A stretch of DNA of 64,000 bases, taken from Corynebacterium sp. HMSC08A12. Lineage in GTDB: Bacteria; Actinomycetota; Actinomycetes; Mycobacteriales; Mycobacteriaceae. The stretch lies in the NCBI RefSeq assembly GCF_001807485.1, contig NZ_KV789171.1:1-64000 (forward strand), written 5' to 3'. Positions 1-8,368 of this stretch are shown here, in pieces; position 1 is the stretch's first letter; each line of letters opens with the position of its first letter. Under the pieces are notes generated by a model. That model saw nothing but the letters and a program-made list of their open reading frames with translations, made no database searches and was not told the DNA's origin. The position numbers were made by a program, and so were the translations under genes.

Positions 1-1
1 A

Positions 2-21
2 CACGGCGGGGCGCCGCCGTG
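2..21. terminator. GC-rich hairpin downstream of tyrA
   Basis: A perfect 8-bp inverted repeat (CACGGCGG/CCGCCGTG) with a GGCG loop lies just past the tyrA stop codon. There is no T-tract, so it may be a weak terminator or only a GC-rich palindrome. The window edge hides its other neighbour. Confidence 0.35.
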
Positions 22-44
22 CTCGCGGCGCGGCCGCCGGCCCG

Positions 45-1082
45 CTAGAAAATTCCGATCTGCGCGCCCATGGACTCCGCCGAGCGAAGCTGATCCAGCC
101 AACCCGGCGCCCCCGGCCGCACGCGGATAATCGGCCGGTTGGAAGCATCGCCCTTGTTGCGGCCTGCCCGCGCTTCGAAGCGCCCGCGTGCGGCGTGGCC
201 ATCCTCGGCAAGGGTTTTCAGGGACCGATCCGGGTGGGCGATATCCTCCCGCGCGCCCTGCAGCAGTTCGATGGTTTGGTCCAAGGCCTCCAGCACGGCA
301 GGGCGGTTGTTCTCCACCATCGCGCGCACCAGATCCGGATCCGTGCCAGCCACGCGCGTGCCGTCGCGGAAACTTGACGCCGCCAGGCTCAGCGCCAGCG
401 GACCTCCACTATCGCCGGCGACTGCCAGCGCCTCGGCGAGGATGTGCGGCAAGTGGCTGACGCGTCCTACGGCACTGTCATGCCGGCGTGCGATGGCGGG
501 GATTACCGACGCGCCGACCTCCTCGGCCAGCCCGACCACGCGCACCCACGTATCCAGCCAGCGCTTATCTTCAGCCGCCGCGAGCTCGCGCGCGTTGTCG
601 TACGTCACGACCCACACGGCACCCCGGAACAGCCCGTGCATCGTCGCCTGCCAGCCCGAGTTCGCGGTGCCAGCCATCGGATGCCCGCCCACGAAGCGAT
701 CGGACATGCCCTTCGCCTCCACGAGGTCGTGCACCTCCTGCTTCACACTGGTCACGTCGGTAAAGCCGCAGGTCGGGGCGTGCTGAGATATGGCGTCAAG
801 AAGAAAGGACAGCGCGGGCATCGGCACGCCAAGGACCAAGAGCGCATCGGCCTCCTCGGCGCGGCGCAGCGTTGCCTCGAGGTCGGCCGACACGTCGTAG
901 CCGTCGCGGCGCGCGCGGGTGACGGTTTTCTCCGACCGATTCCAGCCGAACACGGGCCAGCCGGCGGCCTGCGCATCGCGCATCAGCGAGCCGCCGATCA
1001 GCCCCAGACCCAGGATGCACAGCGGACGGCGGTCCTCGGGGAGGGTGCTCAGGCGGTAGTCGGAAGAAATTTCGTGGCTCAC
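45..1082 (-). CDS. tyrA: Prephenate/arogenate dehydrogenase
   Basis: This enzyme makes the last oxidative step of tyrosine synthesis. Coryneforms are known to run it through arogenate, so the true substrate may be arogenate. The protein has 345 residues, close to the family size. A Rossmann motif G-L-G-L-I-G-G lies near residues 25-31, and the substrate loop G-G-H-P-M-A-G-T with its conserved His lies near residue 150. I chose the GTG at 1082 because upstream in-frame sequence is not protein-like and the Rossmann strand then begins about 20 residues in. The gene is divergent from the deaminase-associated gene at 1123. An antisense copy of the GGCGTCA word lies at 792-798 inside the coding sequence. 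Confidence 0.9.
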   Translation of the reverse strand: MSHEISSDYRLSTLPEDRRPLCILGLGLIGGSLMRDAQAAGWPVFGWNRSEKTVTRARRDGYDVSADLEATLRRAEEADALLVLGVPMPALSFLLDAISQHAPTCGFTDVTSVKQEVHDLVEAKGMSDRFVGGHPMAGTANSGWQATMHGLFRGAVWVVTYDNARELAAAEDKRWLDTWVRVVGLAEEVGASVIPAIARRHDSAVGRVSHLPHILAEALAVAGDSGGPLALSLAASSFRDGTRVAGTDPDLVRAMVENNRPAVLEALDQTIELLQGAREDIAHPDRSLKTLAEDGHAARGRFEARAGRNKGDASNRPIIRVRPGAPGWLDQLRSAESMGAQIGIF

Positions 1083-1122
1083 GCTACCCAGTGTTCCACA
1101 AAGCAGACTAGCGTTGGAAGGC

Positions 1123-1674
1123 ATGAGCACCGACAGCTTCGATAACGGCAGCAGCGCCGGCGCCGGCCGTGACAGCAGCGACGGCGGCGACCTGACCTTC
1201 GCCGTCTCCGCCATCCGCACCGACGGCCAGTGGCACCTGCGCGAACTCCCCACCCGCACGACGGAAAGCCTGCCCGACCTCATCGCGGAGCTGCGAGCCT
1301 CGCGCGCGGAAGGCCCGGTCGTGGGGCTGCTGTGCATCGAGGACGACTGGTCCGTTGTGCTCCGCCCGGTGCCGAGCGGCGTGCGGATCTTACTTAGTGA
1401 CGCCACCGCCGCGTTGGACTACGACATTGCCAGCGAGGTGCTGGACACCCTGGACATTGACGAGCCTTCGGAAGAGGAGGCCGACGCTTCGGACGATCCC
1501 TGGCCCGAGGGCGACTTCGACCTGCTGGAGGATCTAGGTGCCAGCGAGCAGATAATGTCCATCATCTTCTACGACGATGACCTGTACGGGGCGGAGCAGG
1601 TTCTGCGCGTGGCGGACGAGCTGGGCTTCGCCGACGAACTGGCGGACCTGGTGGGCGTGGAGCTGGAGTTCTAG
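1123..1674 (+). CDS. tRNA adenosine deaminase-associated protein
   Basis: This acidic protein of about 183 residues belongs to the actinobacterial family named for its position directly before tadA. Its function is unproven. The C-terminal half is rich in Asp and Glu and ends in a conserved-looking segment around D-D-D-L-Y-G-A-E. The ATG at 1123 has a GGAAGG only one base upstream, which is too close for normal Shine-Dalgarno pairing. Either the transcript is leaderless, which is common in Corynebacterium, or the TTG at 1114 or a later codon is used. The stop is 3 nt before tadA, so the two are co-transcribed. A copy of the TGACGCC word lies inside at 1398-1404. Confidence 0.75.
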   Translation: MSTDSFDNGSSAGAGRDSSDGGDLTFAVSAIRTDGQWHLRELPTRTTESLPDLIAELRASRAEGPVVGLLCIEDDWSVVLRPVPSGVRILLSDATAALDYDIASEVLDTLDIDEPSEEEADASDDPWPEGDFDLLEDLGASEQIMSIIFYDDDLYGAEQVLRVADELGFADELADLVGVELEF

Positions 1675-1677
1675 CCG

Positions 1678-2187
1678 GTGGGGGTCGAAGGCGCGCCGGC
1701 CGCGTACGTGGGCGGCGGGTTGCCGCAGGCCGGCGGGGATGCGCGCGCGGAAGCGCTGATGCGCCGCGCCCTGGACATCGCTGCGGAGACTCCCACCGGG
1801 GACGTTCCCGTCGGAGCTGTGATTCTCGGCCCGGATGGCCGCGAACTCGGGCGGGGCGTGAACCGGCGCGAAGCTGACAATGATCCCACCGCACACGCGG
1901 AGATCCTCGCCATCCGGGAAGCTGTGCGGGAGCTCGGGGACGCCTGGCGGCTGGAAAACTGCACGCTGGTGGTCACCCTGGAACCCTGCGCCATGTGTGC
2001 GGGGGCGCTGGTCGGGGCGCGAATTGGCAGCATCATCTTCGGAGCCTACGAGCCCCGGACCGGGGCGTGTGGCAGCGTCTGGGACGTGCCGCGGGAGTCT
2101 CCGCTGCACTGGGCGGAGGTCCGCGGAGGCGTGCTGGCCGGGGAGTGCGAAGAACTGCTGCGGCAGTTCTTCGCCCGCCTGCGCTAG
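1678..2187 (+). CDS. tadA: tRNA-specific adenosine deaminase (wobble A34 to inosine)
   Basis: This cytosolic enzyme converts A34 to inosine in tRNA-Arg(ACG). The zinc site is visible: H-A-E near residues 73-75 (zinc His and catalytic Glu), and P-C-A-M-C near residues 103-107 supplies the two Cys ligands. The length of 169 residues is slightly above the usual 150-160, because the GTG start at 1678 adds about 25 residues before the conserved A-L-M-R-R-A-L. A downstream ATG could also be the start. It follows the associated protein by 3 nt. It is unrelated to the pilus ATPase that is also called TadA, at 60080. Confidence 0.93.
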   Translation: MGVEGAPAAYVGGGLPQAGGDARAEALMRRALDIAAETPTGDVPVGAVILGPDGRELGRGVNRREADNDPTAHAEILAIREAVRELGDAWRLENCTLVVTLEPCAMCAGALVGARIGSIIFGAYEPRTGACGSVWDVPRESPLHWAEVRGGVLAGECEELLRQFFARLR

Positions 2188-2584
2188 GCGCGCGCGAGCC
2201 CGCGCTTGCCCGCCCGCGCCGGATACACTTGCCCGCCCGCACGTTCACGCCATCGCCGGCCGGTGGTGCTCGATCGCTGAAATGCACCGCGACCGGTACA
2301 TCCCCCGGGCATCCCCGCCCACTCAAGCCGCGAGGCCCCAAAGAGGAGTGAGGATGCGGAGGATGAGGGGGCGTCAATAAGTGTTATGGAAAAGTAATGA
2401 GCGGTGCTGAACAGTGCTTTTGCGAGTGGAATGGGCGTCTGAGGGCTGGGGAGGCGGCTCGGCGGTGGCGAGGAATCCAGAACGAACCTACGTTGGAAAT
2501 TGAGCGTCCTGGTCGTACGAATGCTGCGGCTGGGGCGCACAAGTTAGAACAAAGTTAGCGACTAGAAGACACAAGGAGAGATCA
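2188..2584. other. Intergenic region upstream of the small antitoxin-like gene
   Basis: No convincing gene is visible in these 397 bp. Open frames here have no conserved features. The stretch carries one strong copy of the interspersed word (GGCGTCAATAAG, 2370-2381) and presumably the promoter of the gene at 2585, for which I see no clear -35/-10 pair. Confidence 0.5.
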
Positions 2585-2743
2585 ATGGATCTGAACAAGG
2601 CAAAGGATCTGGCAGGCGAGCACCGCGACAAGATTCAGGACGGTGCTGAGAAGGCCATCGACGGCAAGCTGGACGGCGACAAGGCTGACAAGGCCAAGGA
2701 CGGCCTGAACAAGGGCATGGACAAGGTCTTCGGCGACAAGTAA
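2585..2743 (+). CDS. Small Rv0909/MT0933-type antitoxin-like protein
   Basis: This 52-residue, highly charged protein is rich in Lys, Asp, Gly and Ala, with an amphipathic repeat of the D-K-A-K-D-G-L type. It resembles the MT0933-like antitoxin family (mycobacterial Rv0909 type), in which a small acidic/basic helix protein precedes a toxin. No toxin gene follows here: the next features are a terminator and a tRNA, so this is an orphan, and a CsbD-like stress role is possible. The ATG is preceded by AAGGAGAG at good spacing, which strongly supports translation. It is small enough to be missed by many gene finders. Confidence 0.72.
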   Translation: MDLNKAKDLAGEHRDKIQDGAEKAIDGKLDGDKADKAKDGLNKGMDKVFGDK

Positions 2744-2782
2744 GTCCTCTGAGACTTCTGGCGCGCTGATGCGCTGAATTGT

Positions 2783-2820
2783 AAGCCCGCTGCGAACTGG
2801 TTGAGGTTCGTGGCGGGCTT
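2783..2820 (+). terminator. Rho-independent terminator after the small protein gene
   Basis: An 8-bp stem, AAGCCCGC/GCGGGCTT, extends through GCGAAC/GTTCGT around a short loop and is followed by TTCGCG. It closes the monocistronic unit at 2585-2743 and insulates the tRNA downstream. Confidence 0.8.
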
Positions 2821-2896
2821 TCGCGTGTGTAGGGCGGGGTTTTGTTGCGAAAATGTGGGGGTGTTACGCTAGTACGAGTCTGCAAACGCTGACTAT

Positions 2897-2985
2897 GGTG
2901 GCGTGTCCGAGCGGCCGAAGGTGCTCGCCTCGAAAGCGAGTGTTGTTAGTAGCAACCGAGGGTTCAAATCCCTCCGCCACCGCCA
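2897..2985 (+). tRNA. serU: tRNA-Ser (anticodon CGA)
   Basis: This is a class II tRNA with a long variable arm. The acceptor stem GGTGGCG pairs with CGCCACC, followed by G and an encoded CCA. The anticodon stem-loop CTCGC-CTCGAAA-GCGAG gives anticodon CGA, which reads UCG. The T arm contains GGTTCAAATCC. Confidence 0.95.
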
Positions 2986-3124
2986 GAATTTTTTACCGCG
3001 TGCTGTTTCCCGGTTGAACCCTGGGGCGGCGCGCGGTTTTCGCGTGCGCGGGAGCTTGGATTTTGGCGCGCAGGGTGCGCGACCGGGTGCCTGGGGCTGG
3101 GAATGAGGAGCGCTGGGGCGGGGG

Positions 3125-3235
3125 ATGTCCCAAATTCCACGTATTAGAATATAAATATTCTGTTTGTGCAGGTCAGAGGTTCGCAAATTTTGACTTCAGA
3201 TGTACTACTTTCAATAACTCGAAGATTTGGGACAT
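3125..3235 (+). repeat. 111-bp inverted-repeat element, copy 1 (divergent arms)
   Basis: It begins ATGTCCCAAAT and ends ATTTGGGACAT. The centre contains TTTGTGCAGGTCAGAG. It aligns over its full length with the reverse complement of the copy at 8258-8368, which is also 111 bp. The inner parts of its arms do not pair: TCCACG is on the left and CTCGAAG on the right. No transposase or obvious target duplication is seen. Confidence 0.88.
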
Positions 3236-3462
3236 TGGGCCTCGGGGCAAGGGATCTGCGGCCGGAGATGGGCTGGTTTTGGCGAAGTTAGAACGCTCTG
3301 TCGGAGGGGTGTGAAAGGGGGTGAAGCGCTGTAAGCGCCGTAGACGACCTAAAAGAGGGTAGGGGATACCTCAGTAAGGGTGCGGAACTACGCCCCGCAT
3401 TCGGGGAATGCTCCGAAAAGGGTGCTTGGAAGGCGTGGTAGGCGGCTGTGGGCGTGGAGAAG

Positions 3463-3571
3463 TGTCCCAAATCTTCCACTCTGTTTTTATAACTTTCTGT
3501 TTCTGCAGGTCAGAGGATCGCGGAAAATCGCTGCAAACCTGCTACTTGCCGAAAGTGGAAGATTTGGGACA
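3463..3571 (+). repeat. 109-bp inverted-repeat element, copy 2 (matched arms)
   Basis: The arms TGTCCCAAATCTTCCAC and GTGGAAGATTTGGGACA are perfect 17-bp inverted repeats. The centre has TTTCTGCAGGTCAGAG. It is closest to the copy at 24439-24550. Transcribed RNA from it would fold into a long hairpin. Confidence 0.9.
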
Positions 3572-3803
3572 TTTGCCCTTGGGTTGCCTGCGATGGGCAA
3601 GTTCGGAGCGCGTCCGGAAGGTCCACCCAGGAGCTATAGCAACACACGTCACACCTGTCACAACCCACCTGGGCTTTTGGCTACTGTAGGATGTATATTT
3701 CGAGAACTGTCTGCGCCGTGGGAAGGCGCAACCACGAACGCAAAACTCAAGACAGAACGAACGCAAGGTCCTACACACACCCCAGCCGGCGGAAGGTCAA
3801 CCA

Positions 3804-6386
3804 GTGGCGAAAATCCTGTTTAACCTCGGACGATGGTCCTACCTGCACAAGAAGCGGGTGATCGCCGCCTGGCTGCTACTGTTCGTCGGCATCGCGGCGG
3901 CCGCGCTGGGATTCCAAAAGGGCTTCAACGACATCTTCGAAATCAAAGATGTGCCCTCCACGCACGCCACGGAAATGCTCCAAGAGAAATTCCCGGGCAC
4001 GAAAAACCCCGCCGAATCCACCGACGTCAACATAGTCTTCGGAGCCCCCGAGGGGAAGAAACTCGAAGACCCAGAGTTGATGGCGGCAATGGATGAGACG
4101 GTGGCGTCATTAAGAAATAACGTGCCCGACTTCAAAGAGGGCATGCAGTTCGGCAACCCCGTAGAGCTCAACGACAAGCTCGGCAAAATGCTCGTCGACC
4201 AGATGACGAAGCAGGGCATGCCCGAAGCCACCGCGAAATCCGACGCAGAGAACCTGCGGATGTACTCCGCCGACGGGCGCTACGGCACCATGACCTTCAG
4301 CTACGACGTGCCGCTGCCCGCCGACGTGACCGACGAGGATCGGCAGGCGGTGTACGACGCGATCCAGATCTCGCGCGACGCGGGCATGGACGTGGAGGTC
4401 GGCGGCCCTGGCTTCGGTGACCCCATCGCCGTTGAGCCGATCTCGGAGATCGCGGGCGTGGTGGTCGCGCTGATCATCCTGTTCTTCACGTTCGGTTCGC
4501 TGCTGGCGGCGGGGCTGCCGCTGGCTACCGCGATCGTGGGCGTGGGTATTGGCGCGCTGGTGACTGTCGGTGCGACGGCGGTGCTGCCGCTGAACTCCAT
4601 CACGCCGACGCTGGGCCTAATGATCGGCCTGGCGGTCGGCATCGACTACGCGCTGTTCATCATGTCGCGCTACCGCGATGAGCTGCGGCAGGGGCGGTCA
4701 CGCCCGGATGCGATTGGCCTGGCCGCGGGAACTGCGGGTTCGGCGGTGGTGTTCGCGGGCCTGACGGTGACGATCGCGCTGGTCGGCCTGCGCCTGGCAG
4801 ACATTCCGTTCCTGTCGTACATGGGTTACTTCGCGGCGATCAGCGTGATGGTCGCGGTGGCTGTGGCGCTGACGTTCTTGCCCGCGCTGCTGGGGGCGTG
4901 TGGCTCGCGGGTCTTTCGTAAGGACGCCACGTTTGGGCAGCAGTACGCCTCCGCCCTCGTGGGGGAGGATGCGGCGCACGGGTATTTCACGGGCGGTCCG
5001 GCGGGGCGCGGGCGTGCGGTTCGCGTTGGCGGGGATGACGGGGAGCGCCAGCGCGCGGGCGACGGTCAGCACAAGCAAGGCCTGGCGAGCCGCTGGATCA
5101 AGCTGGTCTACAGCTTCCCTGGAATTTCCATTGCAGTGGTGATGCTGGTGCTGGCCGCGCTGACTCTCCCGGCGCTGAACCTGCAGCTTTCGCTGCCGAA
5201 TGATAAGACGGCGAACGTGGACTCCACGCAGCGGAAGTCTGCCGAGATGCTCGAGGAAGGCTTCGGCCCAGGCCGCAACGCTCCGTTCCTGGTGGTCGTT
5301 AACGGCGAGAACGCAAACCCGGATTCGCCGGCGCTCGCCACCTACATTCAGGGCCAGGCGGACGCGCAGGGTGCTGGCGGAGATACGCAGGACGCGCCGG
5401 GCGCGGAGGCTGGCCAGGGCGCTGGCGACAAGGCCAAGGCCGCGGCGCAGGCGTCATTTATTTACACGATGGAAAATCTCGGCAGCAACATTCATGTGAA
5501 GCATGCGCAGCTCATCGGTCAGAGCGACGACGGGCTTGCCGCGCAGCTGCTGATCACGCCCGAAGGCGGGCCGACCGAAGAGGGAACCGCCACGCTCATC
5601 CACGCGCTGCGCGGGCAGCAGAACGTGATCGAGAAGGAAACCGGCGTGGACATGGGCATCACTGGTCTGATCCCCATCCAGCAGGACGTCACCGACCGAC
5701 TATCGAACGCCATGCCGGTATACCTCGCGCTGGTCGTCGGGCTGGCGCTCGTGCTGCTGCTGATGATTTTCCGCAGCATCACTGTGCCGATCATGGCGGC
5801 ACTCGGATTCCTGCTCTCCGTCGGCGGTGCCTTCGGACTGACCGTGCTGGTCTGGCAGGAAGGCTGGGCCGGGCTCTGGAACTCGCCGGGGCCGCTGATC
5901 AGCTTCATGCCGATCTTCCTCATCGGCGTGACCTTCGGACTGGCGATGGACTACCAAATGTTCATCGTGTCGCGCATGCGAGAACGCTTCAAGCACGAAT
6001 CCTTCGAGGCCGCGAAGACCTCCAAGTACACGCCCGTTGAAGACTCCGTGATCTTCGGCTTCGGCATGGGCGCGAAGGTTGTGACCGTGGCGGCGCTGAT
6101 CATGATCGGCGTGTTCGCCAGCTTTATCTTCCAGCCACTGCCATTCGTGCAGATCTTCGGCTTCGCACTGGGCGCCGCCGTGCTGTTCGACGCCTTCCTC
6201 GTACGCATGACCTTCATCCCCGCCATGATGGTGCTACTTGGCAAGGCCACCTGGTACATGCCCAAGTGGCTGGACCGCATACTGCCGACCTTCGACGTCG
6301 AAGGCTCGCAGCTGGAGCGCGACTTCCGCTCCGGCGAGATCCAGCGCTTCGACGACGAAGGGCGTGCGCTGGAGCCGGCGCGCTAG
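3804..6386 (+). CDS. MmpL/RND-family membrane transporter
   Basis: This 860-residue polytopic protein of the actinobacterial MMPL family exports lipids or other hydrophobic substrates using the proton gradient. The architecture is the usual duplication: an N-terminal TM segment, a periplasmic domain, then TM2-6 containing G-I-D-Y-A-L-F-I-M-S-R-Y-R, a second periplasmic domain, and TM8-12 containing the equivalent A-M-D-Y-Q-M-F-I-V-S-R. These Asp-Tyr pairs form the proton relay in MmpL3. A poorly conserved charged loop lies near residues 370-425. I chose GTG at 3804 because GGAAGG lies 7 nt upstream and the K-R-V-I-A-A-W-L-L-L segment follows. Which lipid it moves cannot be told. Confidence 0.9.
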   Translation: MAKILFNLGRWSYLHKKRVIAAWLLLFVGIAAAALGFQKGFNDIFEIKDVPSTHATEMLQEKFPGTKNPAESTDVNIVFGAPEGKKLEDPELMAAMDETVASLRNNVPDFKEGMQFGNPVELNDKLGKMLVDQMTKQGMPEATAKSDAENLRMYSADGRYGTMTFSYDVPLPADVTDEDRQAVYDAIQISRDAGMDVEVGGPGFGDPIAVEPISEIAGVVVALIILFFTFGSLLAAGLPLATAIVGVGIGALVTVGATAVLPLNSITPTLGLMIGLAVGIDYALFIMSRYRDELRQGRSRPDAIGLAAGTAGSAVVFAGLTVTIALVGLRLADIPFLSYMGYFAAISVMVAVAVALTFLPALLGACGSRVFRKDATFGQQYASALVGEDAAHGYFTGGPAGRGRAVRVGGDDGERQRAGDGQHKQGLASRWIKLVYSFPGISIAVVMLVLAALTLPALNLQLSLPNDKTANVDSTQRKSAEMLEEGFGPGRNAPFLVVVNGENANPDSPALATYIQGQADAQGAGGDTQDAPGAEAGQGAGDKAKAAAQASFIYTMENLGSNIHVKHAQLIGQSDDGLAAQLLITPEGGPTEEGTATLIHALRGQQNVIEKETGVDMGITGLIPIQQDVTDRLSNAMPVYLALVVGLALVLLLMIFRSITVPIMAALGFLLSVGGAFGLTVLVWQEGWAGLWNSPGPLISFMPIFLIGVTFGLAMDYQMFIVSRMRERFKHESFEAAKTSKYTPVEDSVIFGFGMGAKVVTVAALIMIGVFASFIFQPLPFVQIFGFALGAAVLFDAFLVRMTFIPAMMVLLGKATWYMPKWLDRILPTFDVEGSQLERDFRSGEIQRFDDEGRALEPAR
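4099..4116 (+). repeat. Copy of the GGYGGCGTCRNNAAGAAA word in the MmpL gene
   Basis: GGTGGCGTCATTAAGAAA matches the full consensus. It encodes V-A-S-L-R-N in the first periplasmic domain, a variable part of the protein. Confidence 0.8.
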
Positions 6387-6466
6387 CGGCGGCCAGCGGC
6401 CGGCGGCAGCTGGCGCGGCCATGTCGCGCAGCCGCCGCCCGCCAGCCCACGGAACCCCCGCAAACG

Positions 6467-7915
6467 CTAACCCAGCCGCTCCCGCCATGCCGGGCCGTAG
6501 TAGCGCCCCATGAACTCCTCCCGGAACTCATAGAAACGCCCCTGCTCCATGGACTCGCGAATCCGGTCCACCAACCCCACCATGAAATGCAGATTATGCA
6601 GGGTGCACAACGTCCCGGCCAGGTACTCCTTCGCCTTCAACAAGTGGTGAATATAAGCGCGCGAATAATTCTCCGAGACATAACCGCCTACTGCGGCGTC
6701 AATAGGAGAGAAATCCCTCTTAAACCGCGCACCCATAAGATTCAGCCGACCGTCCAGCGTGTACACGCCACCGCGGCGGCCCAGGCGAGTCGGCGCGACG
6801 CAATCGAACGTATCCGCGCCGGCCTCAATCGCCGTGAACAGGTCATCCGGCTCCGAAATGCCGAGCAAGTGGCGGGGCTTATCCTCCGGCAGCTCCTCGG
6901 CGACCCAGCGGACGATCGTGCCGAGGTTCTCCTTCTCCAGCGCGCCGCCGATGCCGAAGCCGCCGAAACCGCGGTTGCCCTGGGCCTCCGCCTCCTCGGA
7001 CAGCTGCACCAGCCCGCGCGCGGCCTGCCTGCGCAGATCCTCGTACTGCGCGCCCTGCACCACGCCCCACAGCGACTGCGGCGGGCGGTGCGTGCGCAAG
7101 TCCGTGAGCCGCTGGTGCTCCGCCAGGCAACGACGAGCCCAGCGATGCGTGCGCGCGACGGATTGCTCCTGGTAGGGGCGGGTATTCACCAGCGTGGTGA
7201 GCTCGTCGAACGCGAACATAATGTCCGCGCCCAGCTGGTGCTGGATCTGCATCGACACCTCCGGCGTGAAGCGGTGCTTGCTGCCGTCGATGACGCTGCG
7301 GAAATCCACGCCGTCCTCGTCCACTACGGCCATGCGCTTTTTCTGCTGCTGGATGATGTCCGCCTCGCTGCGGCCTTTCGTGTCCATGGCCAGGACTTTC
7401 TTGTAGCCCACGCCGAGGCTCATGACTTGGAAGCCGCCGGAGTCCGTGTACGTCGGCCCGTGCCAGTTCTCGAAATTCGCCAGCCCGCCGCCCTCGTCCA
7501 CGATGTTCGGGCCCGGCTGCAGGTACAGGTGGTACGCGTTGGAGAGCATCGCCTGCGCGCCCGTCGACCGCACCTGCTCGGGCGTGAGGGTCTTGACCGT
7601 TGCTTTTGTCGCCACCGGGATGAACGCTGGGGTGTGGATGTTCCCATGCGGAGTCTTTATGACGCCCGTACGCCCCAGCCCGCCCGCGCCTCCGTTAAGG
7701 CGCGCGCTTGCGCCCGCGTCCGCGCCTGCGTTTCCGGCTCCGCCCGCGCCTCCGTCTACTCGCGCGCTTGCGCCCGCGCTTCCAGCTGCGCCTGCGTTTC
7801 CGGCCGCGCCCGCGTCTGCACTGTCGCTATCGCGCAGCCGGGTGCGCACCTCGAAGGATAGGTCTGCGGCGCCCGCGCCCGCGTCCGCGCTGGTGTTTTC
7901 CTGATTGTCGGCCAT
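6467..7915 (-). CDS. tgt: tRNA-guanine transglycosylase (queuosine family) lacking the zinc cysteines
   Basis: This enzyme exchanges G34 of GUN-anticodon tRNAs for a queuosine precursor or queuine. Conserved parts are visible: D-S-G-G-F-Q near residue 147, F-D-E-L near 225, and the nucleophile region F-D-C-V-A-P-T-R near 369. Two things are unusual. The Cys-x-Cys-x2-Cys zinc ligands that precede N-Y-S-R-A-Y in classical Tgt are replaced by A-A-V-G-G-Y-V-S-E (about residues 407-415), although the later His in L-H-N-L is kept. Residues 31-80 form an Ala/Gly-rich insert between the first beta strand and the G-R-T-G-V-I segment, giving 482 residues against a usual 370-430. The gene is convergent with the MmpL gene. 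GluQ at 9795 acts on queuosine made through this enzyme. Confidence 0.88.
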   Translation of the reverse strand: MADNQENTSADAGAGAADLSFEVRTRLRDSDSADAGAAGNAGAAGSAGASARVDGGAGGAGNAGADAGASARLNGGAGGLGRTGVIKTPHGNIHTPAFIPVATKATVKTLTPEQVRSTGAQAMLSNAYHLYLQPGPNIVDEGGGLANFENWHGPTYTDSGGFQVMSLGVGYKKVLAMDTKGRSEADIIQQQKKRMAVVDEDGVDFRSVIDGSKHRFTPEVSMQIQHQLGADIMFAFDELTTLVNTRPYQEQSVARTHRWARRCLAEHQRLTDLRTHRPPQSLWGVVQGAQYEDLRRQAARGLVQLSEEAEAQGNRGFGGFGIGGALEKENLGTIVRWVAEELPEDKPRHLLGISEPDDLFTAIEAGADTFDCVAPTRLGRRGGVYTLDGRLNLMGARFKRDFSPIDAAVGGYVSENYSRAYIHHLLKAKEYLAGTLCTLHNLHFMVGLVDRIRESMEQGRFYEFREEFMGRYYGPAWRERLG

Positions 7916-7961
7916 AGCGCCCTATTTTATCCTCCGCTTCCGCCGGCGCCCCTTTCCGCGC

Positions 7962-8066
7962 CGCCGATTCCCCATCCCACACCGCCGATTTCCCCTCCAA
8001 CACCACCGAATCCCTCTTCCACGCCACCGATTCCCTCCCTTGCATTGCCGAATCTCCCTCCCGCGC
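7962..8066. repeat. Five imperfect 21-bp tandem repeats
   Basis: Units of the form CGCCGATTCCCCATCCCACAC repeat five times with substitutions only and no length change. The unit is a multiple of three, so it can be read as heptapeptides on the minus strand, but I see no start or conserved protein that supports coding. Confidence 0.75.
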
Positions 8067-8116
8067 CTATTCTCCACACCCATTCCTCCCCATTCCCATG
8101 CCCAGGTTTCCACGCT

Positions 8117-8220
8117 GTCACATGAGCCCCACTGGCCCCACTCTCCGCCCAGGCTCGCCAGCCAAGCGCTTCCCCCTCCTCGGTTGATGCCTAGCTGACG
8201 TCACATCAGCCCCACTGGCC
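8117..8220. repeat. Direct repeat pair of about 21 bp
   Basis: GTCACATGAGCCCCACTGGC at 8117 recurs with one change (GTCACATCAGCCCCACTGGC) at 8200. The copies lie 83 bp apart in the gap between tgt and the DUF559-like gene. Their role is unknown. Confidence 0.6.
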
Positions 8221-8257
8221 TCACGGCTGCCTTGCGCCAGGGTGGGCTAAAACGCGA

Positions 8258-8368
8258 ATGTCCCAAATCTTCGAGTTAACGAAAGTAGCACATCTGAAGT
8301 GCAAATCTGCAACGCTCTGACCTGCGCAAACAGAATAGTTATGTTTTAAGACGTGGAATTTGGGACAT
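8258..8368 (-). repeat. 111-bp inverted-repeat element, copy 3 (opposite orientation)
   Basis: It reads ATGTCCCAAATCTTCGAG at the left and ends GTGGAATTTGGGACAT on the + strand. The core appears as CGCTCTGACCTGCGCAAA, the reverse complement of the other copies. Like copy 1, its inner arms are unmatched. The rest of the gap 7916-8597 shows no gene. Confidence 0.88.

Larger units (their letters stand above)
2986..3803. other. 818-bp gene-free gap with two inverted-repeat elements
   Basis: No convincing coding sequence is seen between tRNA-Ser and the MmpL gene. The gap holds two copies of the roughly 110-bp repeat family (3125-3235 and 3463-3571) in the same orientation, separated by 227 bp. 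The last 150 bp must contain the MmpL promoter. The fragment gtaggatgtatattt near 3685-3700 is AT-rich and could hold a -10 box. Confidence 0.6.

Noticed and set aside
2903..3106. A 67-codon frame beginning M-S-E-R-P-K-V-L-A-S-K
   Set aside because: It is a translation of the tRNA-Ser gene itself, a well-known annotation artefact.
3125..3571. Possible CRISPR array from two copies of the TGTCCCAAAT repeats
   Set aside because: The elements are whole 110-bp units with conserved interiors, far apart and scattered over the window in both orientations. There are no regular spacers or cas genes.
7827..8045. Minus-strand frame with heptapeptide repeats over the 21-bp tandem repeats
   Set aside because: It overlaps the start of tgt in another frame, has no ribosome site, and its tail is Arg-rich shadow sequence.
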